Positions 26,216 to 33,980 of a stretch of 64,000 nucleotides of DNA are shown here, in pieces (the stretch's first letter is position 1; each line of letters begins with the position of its first letter). The stretch lies in NCBI RefSeq assembly GCF_024220175.1, contig NZ_CP098502.1, positions 4,220,514 to 4,284,513 of the forward strand, written 5' to 3'. The position numbers were made by a program, and so were the translations under genes. The notes under the pieces are model-generated. The model was given only the letters and a program-made list of their open reading frames with translations, did no database searches and was not told where the DNA came from. This DNA comes from Paraconexibacter antarcticus. GTDB lineage: Bacteria; Actinomycetota; Thermoleophilia; Solirubrobacterales; Solirubrobacteraceae.

Positions 26216-26892
26216 GCGCCGCCGTCCCGGCGCAGCCGGTAGCCCGCCCCGCGGACGTTCTCGAGCGAGGCGACGCCGAAGGGCCGGTCGATCTTCTCGC
26301 GCAGATACCGGACGTAGACCTCGACGACGTTCGAGCGCTGCGCGCCGGCCATCGGCCACGCCTGGTCCAGGAGCGTCTCGCGCGAGAGCACCTGGCCGGG
26401 GTGGCGCATGAAGGCCTCCAGGAGCGCGAGCTCGCGCGGCGACAGGTCGACCGGCACCTCGCCGCGCCAGGCCTCGTGCGTGGCCGGGTTCAGGCGCAGG
26501 TCGCCGACGCAGAGCACCGGGGCGCGCGAGACCGGGCCGCGCCGGCCGAGCGCCCGCAGGCGCGCGAGCAGCTCCTCGATCGCGAACGGCTTGGCGAGGT
26601 AGTCGTCGGCCCCGGCGTCGAGCCCGGCGACGCGGTCGCCCACCGCCGTCCGCGCCGTGAGCATGAGCACGGGCGCCCACATCTCCCGGTGGCGGAACTC
26701 CGCGCAGACCGCGAACCCGTCCGTGTCCGGCAGGCCGACGTCGAGGATGACGACGTCGTAGGCCGTTCCCTGCGCGGCGTCGAGCGCGAGCGCGCCGGTC
26801 GCGACCGCGTCGGCGAGGAGCCCTTCGGCGCGCAGGGTCCGGAGGAGCAGCTCCGACAGGCGCGGATCATCTTCGACGACGAGGACGCGGAT
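26212..26892 (-). CDS. OmpR-family response regulator, start codon non-canonical
   Basis: 226 aa from the ATC at 26892, where RVLVVEDDPRLSELLLRTL begins. Receiver: acidic EDD, phospho-acceptor Asp in VVILDVGLPDTDGFAV, Thr of MLTART and Lys of LAKPF. C-terminal winged helix: LSPRELALLEAFMRHPGQVLSRETLLDQAW and VYVRYLREKID...VRGAGYRL. The frame has an in-frame stop at 26948 and no ATG, GTG or TTG before the receiver; ATC sits exactly where ATG is normally found. Either a rare start, a sequence error, or a start altered by mutation. Its partner is the kinase gene downstream. Confidence 0.85.
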   Translation of the reverse strand: MRVLVVEDDPRLSELLLRTLRAEGLLADAVATGALALDAAQGTAYDVVILDVGLPDTDGFAVCAEFRHREMWAPVLMLTARTAVGDRVAGLDAGADDYLAKPFAIEELLARLRALGRRGPVSRAPVLCVGDLRLNPATHEAWRGEVPVDLSPRELALLEAFMRHPGQVLSRETLLDQAWPMAGAQRSNVVEVYVRYLREKIDRPFGVASLENVRGAGYRLRRDGGA

Positions 26893-26941
26893 CCGGGAAC
26901 CGTAGCCCGCGCGGGCCCGCCGCGCCGTGCGCCGCCCGCCG

Positions 26942-26974
26942 TCTCATTTTCATCTCACATCCCCTTCGTAGCGT
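26942..26974 (+). promoter_or_regulatory. TCTCA direct-repeat promoter, copy 1
   Basis: TCTCA (26942-26946), N6, TCTCA (26953-26957), N11, TAGCGT (26969-26974). The 11-bp repeat phase is that of OmpR/PhoB-family tandem sites, and the repeats cover the -35 region, as in activator-dependent promoters. The same layout occurs at 29352 and, with changes, at 40332. Confidence 0.65.
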
Positions 26975-26981
26975 TCACGCG

Positions 26982-27029
26982 ATGTTGCTCTCCTGTGAAC
27001 GCGCGCGCCGCGCCGTGCCCGGCTCGTGA
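26982..27029 (+). CDS. Leaderless-type minicistron upstream of DUF4956 gene
   Basis: Fifteen codons, MLLSCERARRAVPGS, starting 7 nt after the TAGCGT -10 element, so the transcript may begin at or next to the ATG. Its TGA overlaps the GTG of the next gene (GTGA). The next gene has no visible ribosome binding site, which fits termination-reinitiation. Translation is inferred. Confidence 0.45.
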   Translation: MLLSCERARRAVPGS

Positions 27030-27640
27030 AGGGCGGCATCGAGGTCTCGGACCTCGTCCTGCGGCTGTTCATCGACCTGTCCTGCATCGGGCTGCTCGCG
27101 CTCCTCGTCGGGCAGCGGCGGCCGCGGCGCGGGCTCTTCGTCGTCTTCACGACGTTCAACGTCGTGCTCTTCTGCGTGCTGACGATCATCACCGAGCGGC
27201 ACATCGGCCCGGCGGTCGGCTTCGGGCTGTTCGCGCTGCTGTCGATCGTCCGGCTGCGCTCGGAGCCGTTCTCGAACCAGGAGCTCTCCTACTTCTTCAG
27301 CGCGCTCGGCCTGGCGCTCATCAACGGGATCCGGATCCAGGACCGCTGGGTGAGCGTCGTCCTCGACGCCGGGGTCCTGCTGACGCTGTTCCTCGTCGAC
27401 CACCCGGCGATCCACCCGCGGACCGCGCGCACCCGCATCACGCTCGACCACGTGCTCACCGACCCGGTGGCGCTGCGCGCCGAGCTCGAGCGGCGGCTCG
27501 GCGTCGAGGTCGTCGAGGTGAGCGTCGTCGCGGTCGACTACGTGCGCGAGTCGATGCGCATCAACGTCCGGGCCGCCCAGCCCCCGGGCGTCGCGGAGCC
27601 GTCGGGCGACATGACCGGCTTCGAGGACGACGAGGCATGA
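27026..27640 (+). CDS. DUF4956 membrane protein
   Basis: 204 aa. Three to four hydrophobic segments in the N-terminal half (LRLFIDLSCIGLLALLVG, GLFVVFTTFNVVLFCVLTII, GPAVGFGLFALLSIVRLR, then NQELSYFFSALGLALINGI) and a soluble C-terminal domain ending VRAAQPPGVAEPSG. The FGLFALLSIVRLRSEPFSNQELSYFF stretch is the DUF4956 signature. Such genes regularly sit next to VTC-domain polyphosphate polymerase genes, as here, where the next gene overlaps by ATGA. A membrane partner of the VTC protein is the likely role. Confidence 0.85.
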   Translation: MKGGIEVSDLVLRLFIDLSCIGLLALLVGQRRPRRGLFVVFTTFNVVLFCVLTIITERHIGPAVGFGLFALLSIVRLRSEPFSNQELSYFFSALGLALINGIRIQDRWVSVVLDAGVLLTLFLVDHPAIHPRTARTRITLDHVLTDPVALRAELERRLGVEVVEVSVVAVDYVRESMRINVRAAQPPGVAEPSGDMTGFEDDEA

Positions 27641-28467
27641 CCCCCGGCGCCCTCCTGCCCGGCCCGGTGCGCGAGCTCGTCGACGCCGCCGCCCCGATCG
27701 GCCTCGACGAGCTCCAGCGGACCGCGGCGCTGCGCACCCGCGTGGACCGCAAGTACGTCGTGGACTGGGAGACACTCGCGCTCGTCCTCGCGGCGATGAC
27801 CGGTACCCACCGGAGCCTGCAGATCGACGGGCAGCGGACGTTCCGCTACGAGAGCGTGTACTTCGACTCACCGGAGCTCGCCGCCTTCCGGGCGCACATG
27901 CAGCAGCGCCGGCGCCGCTACAAGGTCCGCTCGCGGCACTACGTCGACAGCGGCCTGCAGACCTTCGAGGTGAAGCTCAAAGGTCGCCGCGGGGAGACCA
28001 TCAAGCACCAGCTCCCCTACGACGACCACGACCTCACCGCGGTCACGGAGCACGCGCGCGAGTTCCTCATCGACCGCGTCGGCGAGGCCTACCCGCGGCT
28101 CGAGGTGCCCGAGCTGGAGCCGGTGCTCGCCAACCGTTACCGGCGCATGACCTTCGCAGCCGGCGGCGAGCGCATGACGGTGGACTTCGACCTGCACTAC
28201 GCCGACGCGGGCAGCGATGTCGTCGGCCTCGACCCCGGGCACGTCATCATCGAGAGCAAGTGCGAGCGCGGCCTCGGCACCGCCGACCGCGAGCTGCGCA
28301 GGCTCGGCGTGCGGCCCGTGACCTGCAGCAAGTACTGCGTCGGGGTCGGCCTGCTCCGCGACGACGTGAAGGTCAACGACCTGCGCTGGCTGCTGCGCCG
28401 CTACTTCGCCTGGGACGAGACGGCCGGCCGCCCCCACCACCCCGCCCCGAGGATCGCCCGTGCCTGA
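27637..28467 (+). CDS. VTC-domain polyphosphate polymerase-like protein
   Basis: 276 aa. The tunnel-domain residues of VTC/Vtc4-type enzymes are present: RTRVDRKYVVD, RYESVYFDSPEL, RRRRYKVRSRHY, TFEVKLKGRRGETIKHQ, NRYRRMTF, DFDLHY and HVIIESKCERG, giving the usual ring of Arg/Lys with the metal-binding Glu. These proteins make polyphosphate from ATP; bacterial homologues are less characterised. ATG 27637 overlaps the DUF4956 stop, and the PAP2 gene overlaps its end by 8 bp, so the three are one operon. Confidence 0.88.
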   Translation: MTPGALLPGPVRELVDAAAPIGLDELQRTAALRTRVDRKYVVDWETLALVLAAMTGTHRSLQIDGQRTFRYESVYFDSPELAAFRAHMQQRRRRYKVRSRHYVDSGLQTFEVKLKGRRGETIKHQLPYDDHDLTAVTEHAREFLIDRVGEAYPRLEVPELEPVLANRYRRMTFAAGGERMTVDFDLHYADAGSDVVGLDPGHVIIESKCERGLGTADRELRRLGVRPVTCSKYCVGVGLLRDDVKVNDLRWLLRRYFAWDETAGRPHHPAPRIARA

Positions 28468-29305
28468 CGCCCCGCGCCTGGACGCCCGAGCGATCCGCGC
28501 GCTGATGCTGCTCATCCTTCTCGGGCTCGGTGTCGCGGCGCTCGTCCTCAACCTGCCGTCCTCCTCGAGCGCCACCAAGGCGAGCGGCCCGCTGAAGGGC
28601 CAGCCGGTGCCCGCGCTGTTCCCGGATTCGCGGCTGGGCATGGTCGACACGCTCGTCGCCCCCGAGCAGGCCCGCGCGCGCCGGGACATCGTCCGGTACC
28701 TGCAGCAGTTCCCCGGCCGCAACGACGCCGTCTTCGCCCAGTTCGCGCTCAACGAGGTCGGGCCGCCCCCCTCCGGCGCCGCCCAGCAGGCCGAGCTGCA
28801 GGTGCTGCACCGCATCGATGCCGGCCGCACCGCCGCCGGCATCGCCGCGGCGACCTGGCTCGAGGCGCACGGCAAGCACGACATCTGGAAGCTCTACCTC
28901 AAGCAGTACGCGCAACAGGCCACCAAGCCGGCCGGCCGGCGCGCGAAGGCGCTCCTCACGGCGTCCTACCTGCTGGCGAACACGATCGCGAAGACCGGGA
29001 AGACGCGCTTCGCGCGGCCGTCGCCGTACATCACCGACCCGACGCTCCACGCCCTGAACCAGCAGCGGTTCGCGAAGAAGTTCTCCTACCCGGCCAAGCA
29101 CGCGGTCATCGCGTTCGCGCTCGCGCCGCTGCTCGCGCAGCTCGAGCCCCACCGGGACGGCGAGTACCGGTGGATGCGGGACGAGATCGTCTACTCGCGG
29201 ATGTACGCCGGCGGCCACTACCCGAGCGACATCGCCGCGGGCGCCTACCTCGGCACCCTGATCGCCGGGTACGAGCGTCGCGTCCCGTTGCCGGCGGCCG
29301 GGTAG
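28460..29305 (+). CDS. PAP2-family phosphatase, membrane-anchored
   Basis: 281 aa. N-terminal anchor ALMLLILLGLGVAALVLNL, then an extracytoplasmic acid-phosphatase domain with the three PAP2 motifs: KTGKTRFARPSP (K-x6-RP), FSYPAKHA (in place of PSGH) and YSRMYAGGHYPSD (SRx5Hx3D). It probably hydrolyses phosphate esters or polyphosphate outside the membrane; pairing with the VTC gene suggests polyphosphate/phosphate turnover. GTG 28460 overlaps the VTC gene by 8 bp. It resembles vanadium-dependent haloperoxidase-like phosphatases in length and order. Confidence 0.82.
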   Translation: MPDAPRLDARAIRALMLLILLGLGVAALVLNLPSSSSATKASGPLKGQPVPALFPDSRLGMVDTLVAPEQARARRDIVRYLQQFPGRNDAVFAQFALNEVGPPPSGAAQQAELQVLHRIDAGRTAAGIAAATWLEAHGKHDIWKLYLKQYAQQATKPAGRRAKALLTASYLLANTIAKTGKTRFARPSPYITDPTLHALNQQRFAKKFSYPAKHAVIAFALAPLLAQLEPHRDGEYRWMRDEIVYSRMYAGGHYPSDIAAGAYLGTLIAGYERRVPLPAAG

Positions 29306-29351
29306 CGCGGCGAGTGCTCCGGGGCCGGGGCCCCGGAGCGGCGCGCGCCCG

Positions 29352-29384
29352 TCTCATTTTCGTCTCAGCGACGCGACATAGCGT
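29352..29384 (+). promoter_or_regulatory. TCTCA direct-repeat promoter, copy 2
   Basis: TCTCA (29352-29356), N6, TCTCA (29363-29367), N11, TAGCGT (29379-29384). The first 16 bp differ from copy 1 at a single position and the spacing to TAGCGT is identical, though the 11-bp spacer itself is different. It lies upstream of the ABC transporter genes. Confidence 0.65.
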
Positions 29385-29395
29385 CCGCGGCGCCC

Positions 29396-29437
29396 ATGCA
29401 CCGATCCTCCCTCCCGCTCCCGCTCCCCGTCCCGTGA
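29396..29437 (+). CDS. Minicistron upstream of the ABC ATPase gene
   Basis: Thirteen codons, MHRSSLPLPLPVP, starting 11 nt after the -10 hexamer. Its TGA overlaps the GTG of the ATPase gene (GTGA). No ribosome binding site precedes that GTG, so coupled reinitiation is plausible. Translation is inferred from the recurring layout. Confidence 0.45.
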   Translation: MHRSSLPLPLPVP

Positions 29438-30351
29438 CCGGCGTCCTCGCGGTCGACGCCGTCGGCGTCACCAAGACCTACGGCGACCTCGTCGCCGTCG
29501 ACGGCATCAGCCTCCAGGTCGCGCAGGGCGAGGTCTACGGCGTCCTCGGCCCGAACGGCGCCGGCAAGACGACGTTCCTGCGCATGCTCTTCGGCCTCAT
29601 CCGCCCCGACGCGGGGACGATCCGGCTCTTCGGGCGGACCCGCGAGGAGTCCGGGACCCGGGCGCTCGACGGCGTCTCCGGCTTCATCGAGAGCCCGAAG
29701 TTCTATCCGTACCTCTCGGGCCGGAAGAACCTCGCCGGCCTCGCGCGCCTCGACGGCGGCGCGGCCCCCGGGCGCCTGGAGGAGGTCCTGGGGATCGTCG
29801 ACCTCGCCGACCGGGCCGGGGACAAGGTCGGCGGCTACTCGTTCGGGATGCGCCAGCGGCTCGGGGTCGCCGCGGCGCTCCTGCGCGACCCGCAGCTCCT
29901 CGTCCTCGACGAGCCGGCCAACGGCCTGGACCCCGCCGGGATCCGCGACATGCGGGCGCTCGTCAAGCGCCTCGCCGCGAGCGGCCTGACCGTCCTGCTC
30001 AGCTCACACGACATGACCGAGGTCGAGGAGATCTGCGACAACGTCACGATCATGCGCACCGGGTCCGTCGTCTACCACGGCGGCATCGGCGAGCTGCGCG
30101 AGCAGGCCCCGGCGCAGGGGCACCGCGTGAGCACGGCCGACGACGGCCGGGCCCTCGAGCTCGCCGCGCGCCGGCCGCGCCTGGAGGTGGCCGCGCACCC
30201 CGACGGCGGCCTCGTCGCCCGCGGCGACCAGGCGGACGTGGACGCGTACGTCACCGAGCTCGTCACCGCGGGCGTCACGATCCGCGGCCTCGAGCTCACC
30301 GAGGCGCCGCTGGAGTCGCTCTTCTTCATGCTCACGGAGGCGACGGGATGA
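29434..30351 (+). CDS. ABC transporter ATP-binding protein (ABC-2 type)
   Basis: 305 aa. Walker A GPNGAGKTTFLRML, signature motif VGGYSFGMRQRLGVAAAL (S-F-G-M in place of SGGQ), Walker B LLVLDEPANGLDP, H-loop LLSSHDMTEVEE; the order and the C-terminal extension are those of DrrA/bacitracin-type exporter ATPases. The permease gene follows with an ATGA overlap. Cargo unknown. It was originally followed by a lipoprotein gene, now cut off by an IS element. Expression is likely from the TCTCA-repeat promoter at 29352. Confidence 0.92.
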   Translation: MTGVLAVDAVGVTKTYGDLVAVDGISLQVAQGEVYGVLGPNGAGKTTFLRMLFGLIRPDAGTIRLFGRTREESGTRALDGVSGFIESPKFYPYLSGRKNLAGLARLDGGAAPGRLEEVLGIVDLADRAGDKVGGYSFGMRQRLGVAAALLRDPQLLVLDEPANGLDPAGIRDMRALVKRLAASGLTVLLSSHDMTEVEEICDNVTIMRTGSVVYHGGIGELREQAPAQGHRVSTADDGRALELAARRPRLEVAAHPDGGLVARGDQADVDAYVTELVTAGVTIRGLELTEAPLESLFFMLTEATG

Positions 30352-31187
30352 GCGCCGTTCCGGATCGGCGCCACCCGAGCCTGCTCGACGCGATCGGCTG
30401 GGAGGTGACGAAGCTCGCCGCCCAGCTCAGGGCGCGGCTGACGCTGCTGATCTGCGCGGTGGCGCCGGTGCTCGTCGTCGTCGTCATCAAGGGCCAGCAG
30501 CGCCCGCCGAAGGACTCGCTCTACGGCCGCTACATCCACCACAGCGGGTTCGCGGTGCCCCTGCTCATGCTCGGGTTCGCGGGACAGTGGGTGCTGCCGC
30601 TGCTCACCGCGATCGTCGCCGGCGACATCTTCGCGAGCGAGGATGCGCACGGCACGTGGAAGACCGTCCTCACGCGGTCGGCGAGCCGCGCGCAGCTCTT
30701 CTGGGCCAAGACGATCACGGCGCTCGCCTTCGCCGTGACCGTGCTCCTCGTCCTCGCCGCGAGCACGATCCTCGCGAGCGTCCTCCTCGTCGGCCACCAG
30801 GACCTCACCGGACTGACCGGCCAGGTCATCCCGTCGGGGACGGCGGCGCGGCTCGTCGTCGAGAGCTGGGCCACGGCCGTCGCCCCGCTGCTCGGCTTCA
30901 CCTGCCTCGCGATCCTCCTGTCGGTGCGGACGCGCAACCCCGCGTTCGGCATCGCCGCGCCCGTCGTCCTCGGCATGGTCATGCAGCTCGCCGGCTCGCT
31001 CGGCGGCGTGGAGGCGGTGCGGCCGTTCCTGCTCACCACCCCGTTCGAGTCCTGGCACGGCCTCCTCGCCGCGCCGCACTTCACCTCACCGCTCGTGTCC
31101 GGGCTCGTCACGTCCGCCGGCTGGTGCGTCGTCACGCTCGCCGCGGCGTTCGTCCTGCTCACGCGCCGCGACATCACCGAGGGCTAG
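30348..31187 (+). CDS. ABC-2 type permease
   Basis: 279 aa with six hydrophobic segments: LTLLICAVAPVLVVVVIKG, VPLLMLGFAGQWVLPLLTAIVAGDIFASEDAHGTWKTVLTR (the EDAxGTWK loop is typical of ABC-2 permeases), TALAFAVTVLLVLAASTILASVLLV, VAPLLGFTCLAILLSV, APVVLGMVMQLAGSLGG, VTLAAAFVLLTRR. It pairs with the ATPase at 29434. Its TAG stop is part of the CTAG that flanks an IS982-type element, so the coding sequence is intact but its 3' neighbourhood is disrupted. Confidence 0.88.
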   Translation: MSAVPDRRHPSLLDAIGWEVTKLAAQLRARLTLLICAVAPVLVVVVIKGQQRPPKDSLYGRYIHHSGFAVPLLMLGFAGQWVLPLLTAIVAGDIFASEDAHGTWKTVLTRSASRAQLFWAKTITALAFAVTVLLVLAASTILASVLLVGHQDLTGLTGQVIPSGTAARLVVESWATAVAPLLGFTCLAILLSVRTRNPAFGIAAPVVLGMVMQLAGSLGGVEAVRPFLLTTPFESWHGLLAAPHFTSPLVSGLVTSAGWCVVTLAAAFVLLTRRDITEG

Positions 31188-31203
31188 ATGGTTCGTTCCA
31201 CGG
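31188..31203. repeat. IS left inverted repeat
   Basis: ATGGTTCGTTCCACGG, exact complement of 32170-32185; preceded by CTAG. Confidence 0.9.
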
Positions 31204-31208
31204 ATCGG

Positions 31209-32078
31209 TCAGGCGTAGTAGGCAGTGAGGTTGCGTGGTGGGCGGCCGAGGCGTTCGTTGAGAGCGATCGCGGCGGTGAGAGCGAGGAACTTGGCGGCCA
31301 GGCGGGTGCGGAGCGTGTGGAGCTCGCGGGCGCGGTGGTCCTCGAGGTTGAGCATGTCTTTGCATGTCCAGAAGATCGATTCCACGCATTGCCGGATCGG
31401 GGCCAGGTGCGGCTCTTTGCCGGCCTCGTCCTTGCGTCGGGGGCGGACGATCGTGGCGCCGAGCGCGGAGGCTTGGGCGTGGAAGTCGCGGCCGGAGTAG
31501 CCCTTGTCGCCGATGACGGTGACCGGGCCGTTGCGGTGGCAGCGGGCGAGCATGTCCAGCGCGACGTCTCGTTCGCCCGTTTTCGGGGAGGTCAGGGCAA
31601 GGGCGCGTGGAGTGCCGTCGGTCGCGAACAGGCCGTGCAGGCGGAAGCCCCAGAAGAAGCGGGAATGGCTGGCGCAGTAGCCGTACTCCGCGGCGTTGCC
31701 CAGGGCGCTGCGGCGCGTCGTTTCGACCGAGCGACCGCATTCGACCGGTGTGCTGTCGACCACGAGCAGGTCGTCGTCAAAGCCGTTGGTGTGGCGGGCG
31801 AACTCGAGGATCAGCGCTTCGATTTTGTCCGACAGGCGCTGGCGGCGTTTGACGAAACCCGGGCGCTTGGGCAGTCGCGGGAACAGGTGCCCCAAGCGAT
31901 GCGGTGCCATCGCCCAGAACTGCTCGTCAGAGCTGATCCGCAGTACCTGCTGAGCCACGCTCAACGTGACGACCTCCGCGTCGGTCAAGATCCGTTTGGC
32001 GTTCTTGCCCTTCGCAGGCAGGAGATCGTCGCAGGTGCAGTAAACAGCGATCAGCAGCAGGTCGAGGTCGGCGTCCAT
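31209..32078 (-). CDS. IS982-family transposase
   Basis: 289 aa, full-length DDE transposase. It begins MDADLDLLLIAVYCTCDDLLP with the helical domain ILTDAEVVTLSVAQQVLR; catalytic residues lie in LLVVDSTPVECGRS (first Asp), VTVIGDKGYSG (second Asp) and RQCVESIFW (Glu). EYGYCASHSRFFWGFRLHGL is the IS982 hallmark. No frameshift or internal stop is seen, so the element may be active. It is transcribed opposite to the host operon it interrupts. Confidence 0.93.
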   Translation of the reverse strand: MDADLDLLLIAVYCTCDDLLPAKGKNAKRILTDAEVVTLSVAQQVLRISSDEQFWAMAPHRLGHLFPRLPKRPGFVKRRQRLSDKIEALILEFARHTNGFDDDLLVVDSTPVECGRSVETTRRSALGNAAEYGYCASHSRFFWGFRLHGLFATDGTPRALALTSPKTGERDVALDMLARCHRNGPVTVIGDKGYSGRDFHAQASALGATIVRPRRKDEAGKEPHLAPIRQCVESIFWTCKDMLNLEDHRARELHTLRTRLAAKFLALTAAIALNERLGRPPRNLTAYYA

Positions 32079-32169
32079 CGAGGCCCCCAGGGTCGGCGTT
32101 GGCGAGATAGCACCGCCGACTTCGACCTGCCTGCTTATGTCACCTGCCTACCCGACTCCTCCGCCCCCG

Positions 32170-32185
32170 CCGTGGAACGAACCAT
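32170..32185. repeat. IS right inverted repeat
   Basis: CCGTGGAACGAACCAT, exact complement of 31188-31203; followed by CTAG. Confidence 0.9.
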
Positions 32186-32192
32186 CTAGACC

Positions 32193-33023
32193 ATGACCCC
32201 CATCTCCCTCCGTTCCCGCCTGTCCCGGGCGATCGTCGCCGCCGCGGCCGGCGCCACCGCACTCGGCCTCACCGCCTGCGGCGGCTCCGACGTCACGGAG
32301 GCGCGCCTCGAGCGAAGCCTCCCGCAGGTCTTCACCGGCCAGTACCTGCAGCAGGCCGCGCTCCTCGGCCACACCGGCCTCACCGCCGCCTCGCTGCAGG
32401 CGAAGGCCTCGTGCGACAAGGGCGGCCCGAAGGTCGCCGACAAGGGCCCCGGCGCCGACTGGATCTGCGTCATGACGTGGAAGGACCCGAACATCGACCC
32501 GACGCTCCTGCCGGGCAAGTTCGAGCTCAACGTCCACAGCAACGACTGCTACACGGCGGGCGGCCCGTCCAAGCTCATCGGCCTCATCACGATCACCGAC
32601 ACGCACGGCAACGACGTCGACAACCCCGTCTTCGAGTTCGACGGCTGCTTCGACCCCAAGAGCAGCAACGCGCCGACCGGCGTGACGATCGCGACCAGCT
32701 CCAGCACGCCCCCGACCCCCACGCCGACCCCCGCGGCACTGACGCTCCCGGCCGGGACCGTCGTCCGCGACGCCATCGGCCGCATCGGCGTGACGCTCGT
32801 CTGCTCGACGGGCGACGGCGGCTGCGCCGGCACCCTCACCGCCACCCGCGCGGGCCGCGTCCTCGGGACGACGACCTACGCCGTCGCCGCGGGCCGGAAC
32901 GCCGCCGTGCACGTCCGGCTCGCCGGGGGCCGTCCCGTCGCCGGCGGGGCGCTCACCCTCACGGCCAGGCCGGTCATCGGCGCCGCCCCGCCGGCGCCGT
33001 CACGCGTCACCCTCAAGGGGTGA
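32193..33023 (+). CDS. Secreted lipoprotein, former third gene of the ABC operon
   Basis: 276 aa. Signal peptide SRLSRAIVAAAAGATALG with lipobox LTAC (mature Cys29). The first domain (DVTEARLERSLPQVFTGQYLQQ, then about 80 residues with four Cys) is unrecognised; a Thr/Pro linker (SSSTPPTPTPTP) leads to a C-terminal beta-sandwich-like domain ending SRVTLKG. No ribosome binding site is visible before ATG 32193, and without the IS the start would be 3 nt after the permease stop, so it was once translationally coupled. Function probably linked to the exported substrate. Confidence 0.7.
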   Translation: MTPISLRSRLSRAIVAAAAGATALGLTACGGSDVTEARLERSLPQVFTGQYLQQAALLGHTGLTAASLQAKASCDKGGPKVADKGPGADWICVMTWKDPNIDPTLLPGKFELNVHSNDCYTAGGPSKLIGLITITDTHGNDVDNPVFEFDGCFDPKSSNAPTGVTIATSSSTPPTPTPTPAALTLPAGTVVRDAIGRIGVTLVCSTGDGGCAGTLTATRAGRVLGTTTYAVAAGRNAAVHVRLAGGRPVAGGALTLTARPVIGAAPPAPSRVTLKG

Positions 33024-33047
33024 CGAACCGCCCCGAGGACGGCCGGG

Positions 33048-33842
33048 TCACCCCACGTGTTCGGCGGCCGCCTCGTCGAGCGCCGTCCGCCGGATGACGA
33101 AGAACATGACGATGATCCAGATGAAGAAGACGAGGAAGGCGAGCCAGTAGACGAGGATGCCCTGCCACGAGAGCGGACCGGTCTTGAAGAACGGGATCGC
33201 GAGCGCCGGGACGAAGAGGATCGCCACCCAGATGTTGAAGTAGCCGAACCACCGCGGGTAGACCTGCACCGGCGGGTCGCTGCGCAGCGTCGCGAGCCCG
33301 ATGACGAGCGCCTGCGCCGAGAAGGCGGGGACGGTGATGAAGAGCGTGACCCAGCCGAGGTCGTGGAGCGCCTGCGTGATCTCCGGCGACCGGCCCGGGC
33401 GGAAGCTCGCGACGAGCAGGATGATCATCGAGAGCAGCAGGAAGACGTAGCCGCCCGTCCCCGTGACGGCCTGCACGCAGGCGAGCACCGGGCGCCGCGG
33501 CTGCATCCGCGCGAGCTGGACCGCGATGACCGCCGTCAGCGACGCCCACGGGACCCAGCCCATGAACCCGATGACGACGCCGGCGCGGACGCGGTCGGCG
33601 TGGTCGCGGTAGAAGTTCGCGACGTGCTGGGCCGAGTCGTTCGCGTGGATCGGCGGCGGCAGGAAGCCGGCGAGCAGCAGGAAACCGCCGAGGACGACGA
33701 CGATGAGCCCGAGGCCCGACCACGCGCAGGCGACCTGGGTGCGGGTCGAGAGGCCGTTGCTGGCGAAGCGGCTGCCGAACACCTCGCTCGCGAGGCCGGT
33801 TCCGGGCTCGGCGGGTGGGGCGACGGGACGGACTGCGGACAT
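33048..33842 (-). CDS. Multi-pass membrane protein of unknown function
   Basis: 264 aa with about six hydrophobic helices (SGLGLIVVVLGGFLLLAGFL, GVVIGFMGWVPWASLTAVIA, TGGYVFLLLSMIILLVASF, FITVPAFSAQALVIGLATL, WVAILFVPALAIPFF, LVYWLAFLVFFIWIIVMFFVI). The PPPIHANDSAQHVANFYRDH loop after TM1 is typical of a group of actinobacterial membrane proteins found near lipid or steroid catabolism genes, but no function is established. Met 33842 gives MSAVRPV. No close operon partner. Confidence 0.65.
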   Translation of the reverse strand: MSAVRPVAPPAEPGTGLASEVFGSRFASNGLSTRTQVACAWSGLGLIVVVLGGFLLLAGFLPPPIHANDSAQHVANFYRDHADRVRAGVVIGFMGWVPWASLTAVIAVQLARMQPRRPVLACVQAVTGTGGYVFLLLSMIILLVASFRPGRSPEITQALHDLGWVTLFITVPAFSAQALVIGLATLRSDPPVQVYPRWFGYFNIWVAILFVPALAIPFFKTGPLSWQGILVYWLAFLVFFIWIIVMFFVIRRTALDEAAAEHVG

Positions 33843-33980
33843 GGAGGGTCTCCTGGGCACGGGAACGGGCGCCCGCGACCCGGTCGACCCTCCACGCCGC
33901 GGATGCGGGCAGCCTACCCGACGAGGACCCTCGCCTTCACGTTCGGGTCGGCGCGATCCCGCGGCGCACCGGCCCGGCGG

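Larger units (their letters stand above)
31188..32185. mobile_element. IS982-family insertion sequence, 998 bp
   Basis: Bounded by perfect 16-bp inverted repeats (31188-31203 and 32170-32185) and by CTAG on both sides (31184-31187 and 32186-32189), which is either a 4-bp target duplication or a palindromic target. It contains one transposase gene on the minus strand. Base composition is visibly lower in G+C than the host genes. If the element and one CTAG are removed, the ABC permease TAG stop is followed directly by ACC and the lipoprotein ATG, so it inserted between two adjoining operon genes. Confidence 0.9.

Noticed and set aside
26490..26870. 126-codon frame beginning ATGATCCGCGCC as the true response-regulator start
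   Set aside because: It is in a different frame from the receiver motifs (VVILDVGLPDTDG) and is Ser/Arg-rich.
31184..32189. IS boundary set at 20-bp repeats including CTAG
   Set aside because: CTAG is palindromic, so it extends the inverted repeat by chance or as target; the precise stop/start restoration without the IS favours CTAG as duplicated target.
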